DNA from: Rhodoferax sp. GW822-FHT02A01
GTDB taxonomy: Bacteria > Pseudomonadota > Gammaproteobacteria > Burkholderiales > Burkholderiaceae_C
Reading direction: 5' to 3'
Assembly (NCBI RefSeq): GCF_038784515.1
Contig: NZ_CP152376.1
Span: 4,216,001 to 4,280,000 of the forward strand
Length of the DNA stretch: 64,000 nucleotides
Of the stretch, positions 51,144-59,575 are shown piece by piece; position 1 is the stretch's first letter; each line of letters begins with the position of its first letter. The notes below the pieces were generated by a model. The model did not search any database. It worked only from the letters and a program-made list of their open reading frames with translations, and was not told the origin of the DNA. The position numbers and the translations under genes are program-made.

Positions 51144-53230
51144 AAACCGCTCCCCATACCCTGGCACTGCTGTGCTGCGCCTGCCTGATCCTGCTGTCCG
51201 GCTGTGCCAGCAACACCGCCGTGCGCGACAGCAGGCAGCTCATGTCCGAAGGCCGCACCGATGAGGCGGTGCTGCAGTTGGAGCGCGCCACGCGCGAATA
51301 CCCCGACGACCATGAGCTGCGCACCGAATATTTCCGCCAGCGCGACGTCGTAACCAACCAGTTGTTGCTGTCCGCCGATGCCGAGCGCGCTGCGCGTCAT
51401 CCGGAGCAGGCGCAGGCACTGTATCGCCGCGTGCAGGCGCTGGATGCCAACAACCAGCGCGCCCGCGAGGGCCTGGCCGACCTGGTCGCGCAACAACGCC
51501 TGGATGCGCGCGTGCTGGAGGCTCAGCGGCTCGTGGAGGCTAAGGACCCGGCCGCGGCTGAACGCATTCTGCGTGCGGTGGTGAGCGAAAATCCCAACAA
51601 CGCCCAGGCACGCAGCCTGCTCAATGGTCTGCGCGAGAAGGCAGCGCGCGCCGAGGTGGCCGCGCCCAGTCTGCAGCCCAGCTTCTCCACACCGCTGACG
51701 CTGGAGTTCCGCGACACGCCGATGAAGACGGTGTTCGAGGTCATTGCGCGCAGCTCGGGCCTGAACTTCGTGCTGGACAAGGATGTGCGCAGCGACACCA
51801 AGATCACCATCTTCGTGCGCAACACCAGCATTGACGACCTGCTCAAGCTGATCCTGACGACCAACCAGCTCGAGCGCAAGGTGCTCAACGGAAACACGGT
51901 GCTGATCTACCCCAACACACCGGCCAAGGCCAAAGACTATGTGGACTTGGTGACGCGCAGCTTTTACCTGGCCAACGCCGACGTGAAGCAGGCCCAGGCC
52001 ATGATCCGCACCCTGGTGAAGACCAAGGACATCTTCATCGACGACAAGCTCAATCTGTTGGTCATCAAGGACACGCCCGAAGCCGTGCGTCTGGCCGAGC
52101 GCCTGATCGAGTCTCTGGACATTGCCGAGCCCGAGGTGGTGCTGGATGTGGAGGTGCTGGAGATGTCGCGCAGCAAGCTGCGCGAACTGGGCTTGCGGTT
52201 TCCGGATCAGGTGGGCTACGGACTGCTCACACCCAGCACCAGCTCGACCATCGTCAACGGCAACGTCACGCAGTCCAGCACTACGCTGGGCGGCGCGTTG
52301 GCGTCTGGCTACATCGACCTCAACAACACCAGCGGCCTGACATCCTTTGTGGCCAACCCCGGCCTGATGCTGAACCTGAAGAACCAGGTGGGCGACGGCA
52401 ACATGCTGGCCAACCCGCGTATCCGGGTGAAGAACCGCGAGAAGGCCAAGATCCATATCGGCGACAAGCTGCCGGTGTTCACCACCACGTCCACCGCCAA
52501 CGTCGGCGTGGCTGCCTCGGTGGCTTTTCTGGATGTGGGGCTGAAGCTGGATGTGGAGCCCAATATCTATCTGGACGACGATGTGGGCATCAAGGTGGGC
52601 CTGGAGGTGAGCAGCATCGTCAAGGAGATCACCGGACCGGCGGGGTCGCAGGCTTACCAGATCGGCACGCGCACTGCAGCCACCTCACTGCGCCTGAAAA
52701 ATGGCGAGACCCAGGTGCTGGCCGGCCTCATCAGTGACGAAGAGCGCAGCAGTGCCAACCGACTTCCGGGTCTGGGCGATATCCCTGCTGTGGGGCGCCT
52801 GTTCTCCAGCCAGAGCGACTCCAAGAACAAGACCGAGATCATTCTGCTGATCACGCCCCACATCGTGCGCAACCTGGCGCAGCCCCAGGGCGTGGGTTTG
52901 AATGTGCCCGCGGGTTCGGAAAGTGCAGTGGGCTTCAAGGCGCCATTGCAGGTGAAGAAGGGTGAGCCGCGCGCGCTGTCCCTGTCGTCCTATCCGCCGG
53001 GTGGTCCGCGCGACACACCCGCGCCCAGGGCTCGGGGCGGAGCCGCTGCTGCCGAGCCGACTTCGGAGCCTGCCGAAGGGGTGCAGGACATTGCCTCCAT
53101 GCCAGCGTTTGACATGACGCCCGTGGTGGTAGAGCCCGCACCGGCCACAGCGCCCGTCGCTGCACCCGAAGCTGGCGCGCCTGCAGCCATGCCCGCCTCC
53201 AGCGTGACCTTGCAACCCATGAAGCCATGA
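51140..53230 (+). CDS. gspD: TPR-containing secretin (GspD/PilQ-like)
   Basis: A 696-residue outer-membrane secretin. It has a lipoprotein signal (LSGCAS) and TPR-like pairs in residues ~35-170 (DEAVLQLERATREYPDD, AERILRAVVSENPNNAQA). A secretin N-domain follows (LEFRDTPMKTVFEVIARSSG, KITIFVRNTSIDDLL), then the barrel block with RNLAQPQ, NGETQVLAGLISDEERSSANRLPGLGDIPAVGRLF and the KTEIILLITPHIV terminal block. The tail is Pro/Ala-rich. The start is TTG at 51140 overlapping the upstream stop. It is the pore of the secretion system. Confidence 0.92.
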   Translation: MKTAPHTLALLCCACLILLSGCASNTAVRDSRQLMSEGRTDEAVLQLERATREYPDDHELRTEYFRQRDVVTNQLLLSADAERAARHPEQAQALYRRVQALDANNQRAREGLADLVAQQRLDARVLEAQRLVEAKDPAAAERILRAVVSENPNNAQARSLLNGLREKAARAEVAAPSLQPSFSTPLTLEFRDTPMKTVFEVIARSSGLNFVLDKDVRSDTKITIFVRNTSIDDLLKLILTTNQLERKVLNGNTVLIYPNTPAKAKDYVDLVTRSFYLANADVKQAQAMIRTLVKTKDIFIDDKLNLLVIKDTPEAVRLAERLIESLDIAEPEVVLDVEVLEMSRSKLRELGLRFPDQVGYGLLTPSTSSTIVNGNVTQSSTTLGGALASGYIDLNNTSGLTSFVANPGLMLNLKNQVGDGNMLANPRIRVKNREKAKIHIGDKLPVFTTTSTANVGVAASVAFLDVGLKLDVEPNIYLDDDVGIKVGLEVSSIVKEITGPAGSQAYQIGTRTAATSLRLKNGETQVLAGLISDEERSSANRLPGLGDIPAVGRLFSSQSDSKNKTEIILLITPHIVRNLAQPQGVGLNVPAGSESAVGFKAPLQVKKGEPRALSLSSYPPGGPRDTPAPRARGGAAAAEPTSEPAEGVQDIASMPAFDMTPVVVEPAPATAPVAAPEAGAPAAMPASSVTLQPMKP

Positions 53231-53703
53231 CACACAGGGCGCGCGGCTTCACGTTGATCGAGCTGGTGGTTACCGTAGCTCTGGTCGGCATCCTGGCCAT
53301 GGTGGCTGTGCCGCTGGGAACCTTGAGCGTGCAGCGCCTGCGGGAAGGGGAGTTGCGCAGCAGCCTGCGCCAGATCCGCGAGGCGCTGGATGCCTACAAG
53401 CGCGCCAGCGACAGCGGCCGTATTGCGCGCCGTGCGGATGGCTCGGGCTACCCGCAGACGCTGGAAGAGCTGGAAGCCGGCGTGGTGGACGCCAAGAACC
53501 CCAACAAGACCAAGATCTACTTTCTGCGCCGTTTGCCGCGTGACCCGTTCTTTGCCGATACCAGCGTGCCGGCCGCAGCCACCTGGGGCAAGCGCTCCTA
53601 TGCCAGTGCGCCCGACATGCCGATGGAGGGCGACGACGTGTTTGATGTGTACTCGCACTCCGATCGCATCGGCCTCAACGGCATACCACTGCGGGACTGG
53701 TGA
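53227..53703 (+). CDS. Type II secretion pseudopilin (GspG/H-like)
   Basis: A 158-residue pseudopilin. The prepilin motif is RARGFTLIELVVTVALVGILA, with Gly at -1, Phe at +1 and Glu at +5. The globular part resembles GspG/GspH-type minor subunits (SLRQIREALDAYKRASDSGR, RRLPRDPFFADTSV). ATGA overlap with the secretin. Which minor position it occupies is not decided. Confidence 0.85.
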   Translation: MTHRARGFTLIELVVTVALVGILAMVAVPLGTLSVQRLREGELRSSLRQIREALDAYKRASDSGRIARRADGSGYPQTLEELEAGVVDAKNPNKTKIYFLRRLPRDPFFADTSVPAAATWGKRSYASAPDMPMEGDDVFDVYSHSDRIGLNGIPLRDW

Positions 53704-53704
53704 G

Positions 53705-54064
53705 ATGCAGAAGAAACGGGGCTTTACGCTGATCGAGCTGATGGTGGTCATGGCCATCATTGCCATGCTGCTCAGCATTGCGGCGCCGCGCTATTTCAAT
53801 CACCTGGATCGGGCGCGTGAAGCCGCCCTGCGCGAAACCCTGGCGGTGATGCGCGACTCCATCGACAAGTTCCATGGCGATACTGGTCGCTATCCCGCAG
53901 ATTTGCAGGAGCTGGTGGCTAGGCATTACCTGGCGCGCCTGCCCATAGATCCCATGTCGGACAGCAGCGACAGCTGGATCACTGTTCCGCAGGTCGGCGA
54001 GCCCGGCATATGGGACGTACACAGCGGCGCCGGTGGAGAGGCTCAACCGTATGCGGACTGGTAA
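53705..54064 (+). CDS. Type II secretion pseudopilin (short, GspG-like)
   Basis: A 119-residue pseudopilin starting at MQKKRGFTLIELMVVMAIIA (Gly -1, Phe +1, Glu +5). The globular domain is compact (SIDKFHGDTGRYPADLQEL, ARLPIDPMSDSSDSW) and ends YADW. It has no obvious GspI or GspJ signature, so it is called GspG-like. The ATG is one base after the preceding stop. The next gene begins inside it. Confidence 0.82.
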   Translation: MQKKRGFTLIELMVVMAIIAMLLSIAAPRYFNHLDRAREAALRETLAVMRDSIDKFHGDTGRYPADLQELVARHYLARLPIDPMSDSSDSWITVPQVGEPGIWDVHSGAGGEAQPYADW

Positions 54065-54521
54065 GCGTCAACGCGGTTTTGGCTACCTGATGGTGCTGTT
54101 TGCCATTGCAGCACTGGGGTTGCTGGCGGCAACGGCGGGCCAGGTATGGCACACCAGCGCCCAGCGCGCCCGCGAGGTCGAGCTGCTGTTTGTCGGGCAG
54201 CAATACCGTCAGGCGCTGGACAGTTATTACGCCAGTTCCGTGGGCGGGGTCAAACAGTACCCGGCGCAGTTGGAGGACCTGCTGGATGACCACCGCTCGC
54301 AGGTCCGGCTCCGCCATCTGCGACGGTTGTATGCAGACCCCATGACGGGGAGGGTGGACTGGGTGTTGGTCACGGCAGGGGAGCGCATTGTGGGGCTGCA
54401 CAGCCGCTCCCAGCTACACCCGTTCAAACGCCATTTCGAAGGGGCTGACGAGGCCTTCAATGGTGCCGACAGCTACGCGCAATGGGTCTTTAGAGCAGGC
54501 ACGACGGGAGGTGATCCATGA
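54051..54521 (+). CDS. Atypical pseudopilin lacking Glu5 (GspK-like tip candidate)
   Basis: A 156-residue pseudopilin-like protein. The leader and helix are KRQRGFGYLMVLFAIAALGLL: Gly at -1, Phe at +1, but Met instead of Glu at +5. Tip pseudopilin GspK also lacks Glu5, which would fit a capping role. The rest is a small mixed domain (SYYASSVGGVKQYPAQLEDLL, HPFKRHFEGADEA). The ATG at 54051, with GGAGAGG upstream, was preferred over GTG 54033. ATGA overlap with epsA. Confidence 0.65.
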   Translation: MRTGKRQRGFGYLMVLFAIAALGLLAATAGQVWHTSAQRAREVELLFVGQQYRQALDSYYASSVGGVKQYPAQLEDLLDDHRSQVRLRHLRRLYADPMTGRVDWVLVTAGERIVGLHSRSQLHPFKRHFEGADEAFNGADSYAQWVFRAGTTGGDP

Positions 54522-55300
54522 ACAAGCAGGTGCGTCTGACCAGGCACGATCTGGAACATTTGGCGACCACATTGGAGGGTGCGCTCACGATTGCCAACCG
54601 GCCCCAGTTCTATCTTTGGGCGCAGGGCGCATTGCAGGGTTTCATTCCCCATGAGACGGTGTATTGCGCGTTTGGCGACATGGACAGCATGCAGTTCCGC
54701 TTCGAGACCTTCTCGCGCAGCCCGCGCAAGGTGCTGCAAAAGGGCGGCACCGATCCGGTCAAGGACTTGTTGCCCCATGTGGTTGACGACTGGCTGCGCT
54801 ACGGTCGCCAGCCGCGCGTGTACTGCCCCACGTCCACCGAGCAGGTAGGCCGCCGGCAATTGATTTCCGATATGAAGAAGCTGCAGCTGGGCCCAGCCGT
54901 GGCCCACGGCCCCTCCGAGGTTCAGGGCCACTTTGGCAGTTTCTTCCTGTTTGCCGGCATGCCGCATTCGCCTGGCCCACGGGACATTCATCTGTTGCAT
55001 CTCTTCATGCCCTATCTGCACATGGTGTTGTACCGCGTGCTAGGAAGGCAGACCGATGGTGTCGGCAGTGCCAGCGAGGTGCTTCCGTCGGCCATGTTTT
55101 CCAAGCGCGAAATCCAGGTGTTGCACTGGATCAAGAACGGAAAGACCAATCTGGAAATCAGCCAGATACTGGAAATCAGCCAGCCCACGGTCAAGTGCCA
55201 CGTGCAAAACATCATGCGAAAACTCAATGTCACCAACCGAGCGCAAGCGGTCGGCAAGAGCGCAACGCTGCGTCTGGTGGCTCCCACCGATCAGAACTAG
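54518..55300 (+). CDS. epsA: EpsA, LuxR-type XrtB/PEP-CTERM-associated regulator
   Basis: A 260-residue transcriptional regulator. The N-terminal ~185 residues are an EpsA-type sensory domain (RHDLEHLATTLEGALTI, EVQGHFGSFFLFAGMPHSP). The C-terminal LuxR helix-turn-helix is FSKREIQVLHWIKNGKTNLEISQIL, SQPTVKCHVQNIMRKLNV. EpsA members are known only from genomes with exosortase B and are proposed to control PEP-CTERM/EPS genes. Here it is the last gene of the secretion operon (ATGA overlap), not next to the eps operon. Confidence 0.88.
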   Translation: MNKQVRLTRHDLEHLATTLEGALTIANRPQFYLWAQGALQGFIPHETVYCAFGDMDSMQFRFETFSRSPRKVLQKGGTDPVKDLLPHVVDDWLRYGRQPRVYCPTSTEQVGRRQLISDMKKLQLGPAVAHGPSEVQGHFGSFFLFAGMPHSPGPRDIHLLHLFMPYLHMVLYRVLGRQTDGVGSASEVLPSAMFSKREIQVLHWIKNGKTNLEISQILEISQPTVKCHVQNIMRKLNVTNRAQAVGKSATLRLVAPTDQN

Positions 55301-55517
55301 GGCCTGTTGCGCGAATAGGCCAAAAATTGATACAGAACTGTCTGAAAGGACTAGTGAAACCCCGTTTCTGATTGCTGTATCTGTAATGTCTGGTTCGTAA
55401 AGTTCATCCCAGTTAAGCATAGACCGCTGCTTGACGACGCAAGGGGTAAGCGGATTTCCCTAAAAGAAATCGGTAAGCCTAAGTCAACACCTTTGAAACT
55501 TATCTGGGAACACTTTT
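55301..55517. promoter_or_regulatory. Upstream region of the PEP-CTERM gene with paired repeats
   Basis: A 217-base gap. GGTAAGC occurs at 55445-55451 and 55472-55478, bracketing the small inverted repeat GATTTC-N7-GAAATC (55453-55471). TTGACG at 55431 is -35-like but no good -10 is seen 16-18 bases on. A weak hairpin (GGCCT...AGGCC, 55301-55321) follows epsA. Possible target for EpsA, unproven. Confidence 0.3.
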
Positions 55518-56297
55518 ATGAAAATCAAACTCATCGCCCTGGCTGTTGCAGCCCTGGTTTCCGGCGTAGCCAACGCCAACATCATCGACGACGGTTCTAC
55601 CAGCGGCAACGGCGGTCTGCTGTTTGCCGCATGGGATGGCCAAACCTCCTTCGCGCTGAACACCGGTCTGACCATCGACAGCCTGATCGCTGCCGTGTCT
55701 TCTGGCACCGGTTACAGCTTCACCGACAGCGCCTGGACCAACTGGCTGTCGACTGCAAATGCAGCCAATGTGACGTGGACCATTTTTGCCAATGACCAAT
55801 TTGGTGCACAGCGTGGCATCACGACCACCGACGGCAGCAATGCTGGTGTGACCATCACCAACGGCAATGCTCGCATTGCCAATGTGGCGCGTAGCTTGTT
55901 TATCAACGAGCAGCTGAATCTGGGTGCCTTTGCTGCAGCTGGTGTGACCGAGTCCATCGTCCCCGTGAGCAGTGCTGCCTATCCTGGCAACTCTTCCTTG
56001 GGTAATGGCAATGCTGGCTATGGATATAACTTCAACAGCAATGGCACGCTGGCTAACAGCGACTATGCCAGCGGCCTGGGCGTGATCAGCATCAACACCC
56101 CCAACGCCACCACCGCCAAGTCCACCTACGCCAGTCTGAGCTACAACGGCACCGCGGCCCACGCCTGGATTTCTTCCAATGGCACCTTCTCCATCGGTAC
56201 CGTGGCTGCTGTTCCCGAACCCGAAACCCTGGCCATGCTGCTGGCAGGTATCGGCATGATCGGCTCCATCGCCCGCCGCCGCAACCGCGCCGCCTAA
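55518..56297 (+). CDS. PEP-CTERM exported protein
   Basis: A 259-residue secreted protein. Signal peptide (LIALAVAALVSGVANAN), a Gly/Ser/Asn/Ala-rich beta domain of unknown function and a textbook PEP-CTERM end: AVPEPETLAMLLAGIGMIGSIARRRNRAA. Highly biased to small residues with few charges. Probably processed by XrtB and incorporated into the EPS matrix. It follows the epsA-linked region and is closed by a hairpin terminator. Confidence 0.9.
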   Translation: MKIKLIALAVAALVSGVANANIIDDGSTSGNGGLLFAAWDGQTSFALNTGLTIDSLIAAVSSGTGYSFTDSAWTNWLSTANAANVTWTIFANDQFGAQRGITTTDGSNAGVTITNGNARIANVARSLFINEQLNLGAFAAAGVTESIVPVSSAAYPGNSSLGNGNAGYGYNFNSNGTLANSDYASGLGVISINTPNATTAKSTYASLSYNGTAAHAWISSNGTFSIGTVAAVPEPETLAMLLAGIGMIGSIARRRNRAA

Positions 56298-56307
56298 GTG
56301 CTCTCCC

Positions 56308-56340
56308 CATCCTTGCAGTCTCGGTGCTGCAAGGATGTTT
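56308..56340 (+). terminator. Hairpin after the PEP-CTERM gene
   Basis: CATCCTTGCAG-8 bases-CTGCAAGGATG is a perfect 11-bp stem followed by TTT. The T run is short, so it may be a partial terminator allowing some read-through to the next gene or an mRNA-stabilising hairpin. Confidence 0.55.
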
Positions 56341-56374
56341 CCGCTCTCCCAACCTTCCTTGATCGAGATACAAA

Positions 56375-57844
56375 ATGAACTTCACCAAAATCGCTATTGC
56401 AGCTTCCATTGCTGCTTCCGCTTTCTCCGCCCAGGCCGCTCTGCCTGCCGGCTCCGCAGCTGAGACTCTGGTTAACGCCGCCAACACTTCCGGCCAGATC
56501 GTTTTCATCTCCGGTGCATCCGCTGTGCAAAAGGGCTTTGACGCTCTGGTGACCAATCTGCTGAACAATGTTGTGTACTTCAACAACGATGGCACCACCG
56601 CCCTGAACGGCTCCGGCTACGTGGCCGTGGCTGGCAACCTGAAGGCTGCCGCTGGCGCCTGGCCCGCTGGTTCTGCCGTGATCGTGATCTACCGCAACAG
56701 CGGTGGCTCCATCTACGGTGTGAACTCTGTTGCCCGCGCAGAATCCATCACCTCCCTGAACGTGACTGCAGCGACCTGCGGTGCATCCGGTGCTGGCACC
56801 ACTGCCGCTCCCTACAAGTGCGACAGCGTCAACCGCGTGCCGGATGCTGGCATGTCCGACGTGGCCCCTATCTTCTTCACAGCGCCTGTGAACACCGAAG
56901 GTGAAACACCCGCCACTGCACTGACCACCGCAGAGCGCGCATTGCTGACCTCCAAGCCCATGTATGCACAGGCCTTTGGCATCCCCGTGACCAAGAATGT
57001 GGAAGCCACTGCCAAGTTCAACCGCGCTACCGTGGCCGCCATCATGTCCGGTCAGGTCGTGGACTGGTCCAGCGTTGCTGGAACCACAGTCGGCGGTGAC
57101 ATCGTGATCTGCCGCCGTACCCCCGGTTCCGGCACTCAGGCCGTCATGAACATGTGGGCTGGCAACTATCCCTGCAGCAGTTCTGCAACGCAATTGCCTC
57201 TGAACCGCGATGACTCTGCCGCTTGGGATCCTGTCGCACGCAAGTTCACCGTTGCCAATGGCGCAGGCAGCGCTATCGTGATCGAGAACGATTCTTCCGG
57301 CAATGTGCGCACCTGCCTGGACAAGGCCGTAACTGGTGGCTCCTACACCGCCAAGGACCGTGATGGCAACCCCGTGACCATCGACTTTGGAACGCCTGGT
57401 GATGGCACATTCCCCACCGGCGGTTACAAGGCCATTGGCGTGTTGTCCCTGGATAGCATTGGTTCTTCCCTGACCACCGGCAACTGGCAGTTCCGTTCGC
57501 TGGACGGCGCAGGTCAGATCACCGGTGACGGCCTGAGCACCACTGTGGGCCCTGTCACCTCCGGCACCGGCACCTTCCCGACCGTGGCTGCCCTGACAAC
57601 GGGTGACTGGGCCATGCAGGGTTGGACCAGCTTCAACATCCCCACCGCACGCACTACCGGCGCCAAGCTGGCCTTTGTAAATCAGTTCCTGGCTTCGGCC
57701 CAGAGCCCCGCCGTTCTGGCTGCTGTGAAGGAAACCAAGTGGACCGCCGCTGCCATCCCCAATGGCTCCAACGCCAGCGCCCAGACACTGAACGTGTCCT
57801 ATGCAGGTGGCAACCAGTGCGCTCCTCTGAACCGCAACTACTGA
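56375..57844 (+). CDS. Exported PstS/phosphate-binding-like protein
   Basis: A 489-residue secreted protein. Signal peptide (IAIAASIAASAFSAQAALP). The body has features of the PstS-like periplasmic binding fold: IVFISGASAVQKGFDALV near the N-terminus, DVAPIFFTAPVN, the RRTPGSGTQAVMNMW block (PstS-type GSGT ligand loop) and PSV-like VNQFLASAQSPAVLAAV near the C-terminus. It carries no PEP-CTERM or lipid signal. Related proteins can be secreted by type II systems, so the upstream gsp operon and PhoB-like gene are suggestive. Ligand and function are not shown. Codon choice is strongly biased, suggesting high expression. Confidence 0.6.
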   Translation: MNFTKIAIAASIAASAFSAQAALPAGSAAETLVNAANTSGQIVFISGASAVQKGFDALVTNLLNNVVYFNNDGTTALNGSGYVAVAGNLKAAAGAWPAGSAVIVIYRNSGGSIYGVNSVARAESITSLNVTAATCGASGAGTTAAPYKCDSVNRVPDAGMSDVAPIFFTAPVNTEGETPATALTTAERALLTSKPMYAQAFGIPVTKNVEATAKFNRATVAAIMSGQVVDWSSVAGTTVGGDIVICRRTPGSGTQAVMNMWAGNYPCSSSATQLPLNRDDSAAWDPVARKFTVANGAGSAIVIENDSSGNVRTCLDKAVTGGSYTAKDRDGNPVTIDFGTPGDGTFPTGGYKAIGVLSLDSIGSSLTTGNWQFRSLDGAGQITGDGLSTTVGPVTSGTGTFPTVAALTTGDWAMQGWTSFNIPTARTTGAKLAFVNQFLASAQSPAVLAAVKETKWTAAAIPNGSNASAQTLNVSYAGGNQCAPLNRNY

Positions 57845-57896
57845 TCGGTTGAGGTCCAAGCCCTCGGCCTAGCCTGGCGGGGGTTTCGAAAGTACA

Positions 57897-57936
57897 GGCG
57901 ATACGCAGGTCACTGCGTATCGCCATTTGTTGTTTT
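57897..57936 (+). terminator. Rho-independent terminator after the PstS-like gene
   Basis: GGCGATACGCAG-GTCA-CTGCGTATCGCC is a perfect 12-bp stem with a 4-base loop, followed by ATTTGTTGTTTT. It is a strong intrinsic terminator separating this gene from the two-partner secretion operon. Confidence 0.8.
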
Positions 57937-57967
57937 ACCCGGGTGAGCGGGGTAGGGGAAAATTTTG

Positions 57968-59545
57968 ATGCGATTGATTGGCTGCATGCGCACACTTGTC
58001 TTTTGCCTAATGGCTCTGGTGCTGAGCAACGCGCAAGCAGAGGACGCAGCCCGGTTTGATATTTTTGAGTATCGGGTGGATGGTGTAAGTCTGCTGCCGG
58101 TGGCCGCCGTGGAGCGTGCCGTATATCCCTATCTGGGTGAGCAGAAGACGCTCGCCGATGTGGAAGAAGCGCGCACGGCATTGGAGAAGGCTTACCACGA
58201 TGCTGGCTACCTGACTGTGGTGGTCTCCATCCCCTTGCAGAAGGTGCAAAACGCCGAAGTGGCACTGGCGGTGACCGAAGCCCCCGTGGGCCGCCTGCGT
58301 GTGGTGGAGTCGCAGTATTTCAGCCTGGGTGAGATCAAGGCCCGGGTGCCCGAACTGGCCGAGGGCAAGGTTCCTCAATTCGACCAGGTACAAGAAGAAC
58401 TGGCCACACTGAACCGGGGCGCCGACCGCCGCGTCAGCCCCATCTTGCGGCCTGGCAAGGAGCCGGGCACGGTGGAGGTGGAGCTCAAGGTGCAGGACGA
58501 TTTGCCCTTCCATGGCAGCGCGGAACTCAATGACCGCCACAGCGAGGGCACCACGCCAACGCATGCTGCCGTCTCCATGCGCTGGGACAATATGTGGGAC
58601 CAGCAGCACAGCCTGGGCGTAGCCTTGCAGGGCGTGCCCGAGCAACCCAATGAAAGCCGGGTGCTGTCACTCAATTACAACTGGCCGCAGCGCAATGGCG
58701 ACATGCTGGCACTGTATGCGGTGCATACAACTTCAGATGTGGCCCTGACCGAGGCTACCAATACCGCGGGCATTGGTGATATCTACGGATTGCGCTACAT
58801 CGCCAACCTGCCCAGTGGCGCCGACTACTACCAGACTGCCACCTTGGGAGTGGACTACAAGGACTTCAACCAGACCGTGTCGCAGTTGGCCAGCGGCAGC
58901 TTCAACACACCCATTGCCTACATGCCCTTCACCCTGGGCTGGGATGGCACCTTCAATGGCACGATGCGCGAGACCCGGTTGAACGTGGGCTTCAACTTCC
59001 ATGTAATGGGCCTGGTCGGTACCGACCAGCAGTTTGCCGACAAGCGTTTCAAAGGCCGCCCCAACTACTCCTATCTTCGCGGTAGTTTTTCGCACAAGGA
59101 GTCCTGGGAGAAGGGCACAACCGTGCAGGCGCGTGGCAGCTGGCAGCTGGCAGGTCAGGCGCTGATATCGAATGAACAGTTTTCCATCGGCGGTGTGGAC
59201 ACGGTACGTGGCTATTACGACTCGGCCGCCTCGGGCGAGACGGGCATGGCGCTCACGCTGGAAGCCGTTACCCCCAATTTGTTGACACCCGCCAATGCAT
59301 CGGATGCGCCATCGTGGGTGAGTGATGTGCGCCTACTGGCGTTTGCCGACCAGGGCTGGGTGACAGTGGTGGACCCGCTGTTTGCCACCTCCCGTTTTGA
59401 ACTAGGCAGCTACGGCCTGGGACTGCGCGTGAACGGCGCGCGCGGCCTGAGCCTCACCTTGGACTGGGCCATTGCCCAGAACCATATCAATAGCACGCAG
59501 CAGGGCGACAACCGCCTGCATTTCCGACTCGCCCAAGAGTGGTGA
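57968..59545 (+). CDS. TpsB outer-membrane transporter (ShlB/FhaC family)
   Basis: A 525-residue two-partner secretion transporter. Signal peptide (TLVFCLMALVLSNAQAED). The POTRA-2 type domain is visible at VDGVSLLPVAAVERAVYPYLG, ARTALEKAYHDAGYLTVVV. The ShlB/FhaC barrel runs to a terminal aromatic RLHFRLAQEW, with the conserved GVDTVRGYYD (VRGY motif) in its barrel loop 6. It exports the TpsA protein encoded 30 bases downstream. Start ATG 57968, with GGGG-rich sequence before it. Confidence 0.93.
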   Translation: MRLIGCMRTLVFCLMALVLSNAQAEDAARFDIFEYRVDGVSLLPVAAVERAVYPYLGEQKTLADVEEARTALEKAYHDAGYLTVVVSIPLQKVQNAEVALAVTEAPVGRLRVVESQYFSLGEIKARVPELAEGKVPQFDQVQEELATLNRGADRRVSPILRPGKEPGTVEVELKVQDDLPFHGSAELNDRHSEGTTPTHAAVSMRWDNMWDQQHSLGVALQGVPEQPNESRVLSLNYNWPQRNGDMLALYAVHTTSDVALTEATNTAGIGDIYGLRYIANLPSGADYYQTATLGVDYKDFNQTVSQLASGSFNTPIAYMPFTLGWDGTFNGTMRETRLNVGFNFHVMGLVGTDQQFADKRFKGRPNYSYLRGSFSHKESWEKGTTVQARGSWQLAGQALISNEQFSIGGVDTVRGYYDSAASGETGMALTLEAVTPNLLTPANASDAPSWVSDVRLLAFADQGWVTVVDPLFATSRFELGSYGLGLRVNGARGLSLTLDWAIAQNHINSTQQGDNRLHFRLAQEW

Positions 59546-59575
59546 TTGCCCAAGCCTTACCGACCAGGACCCGCC

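Noticed and set aside
55301..55321. GGCCT...AGGCC after epsA as a terminator
   Set aside because: Five-base stem with an 11-base loop and A rather than T following; too weak on the plus strand.
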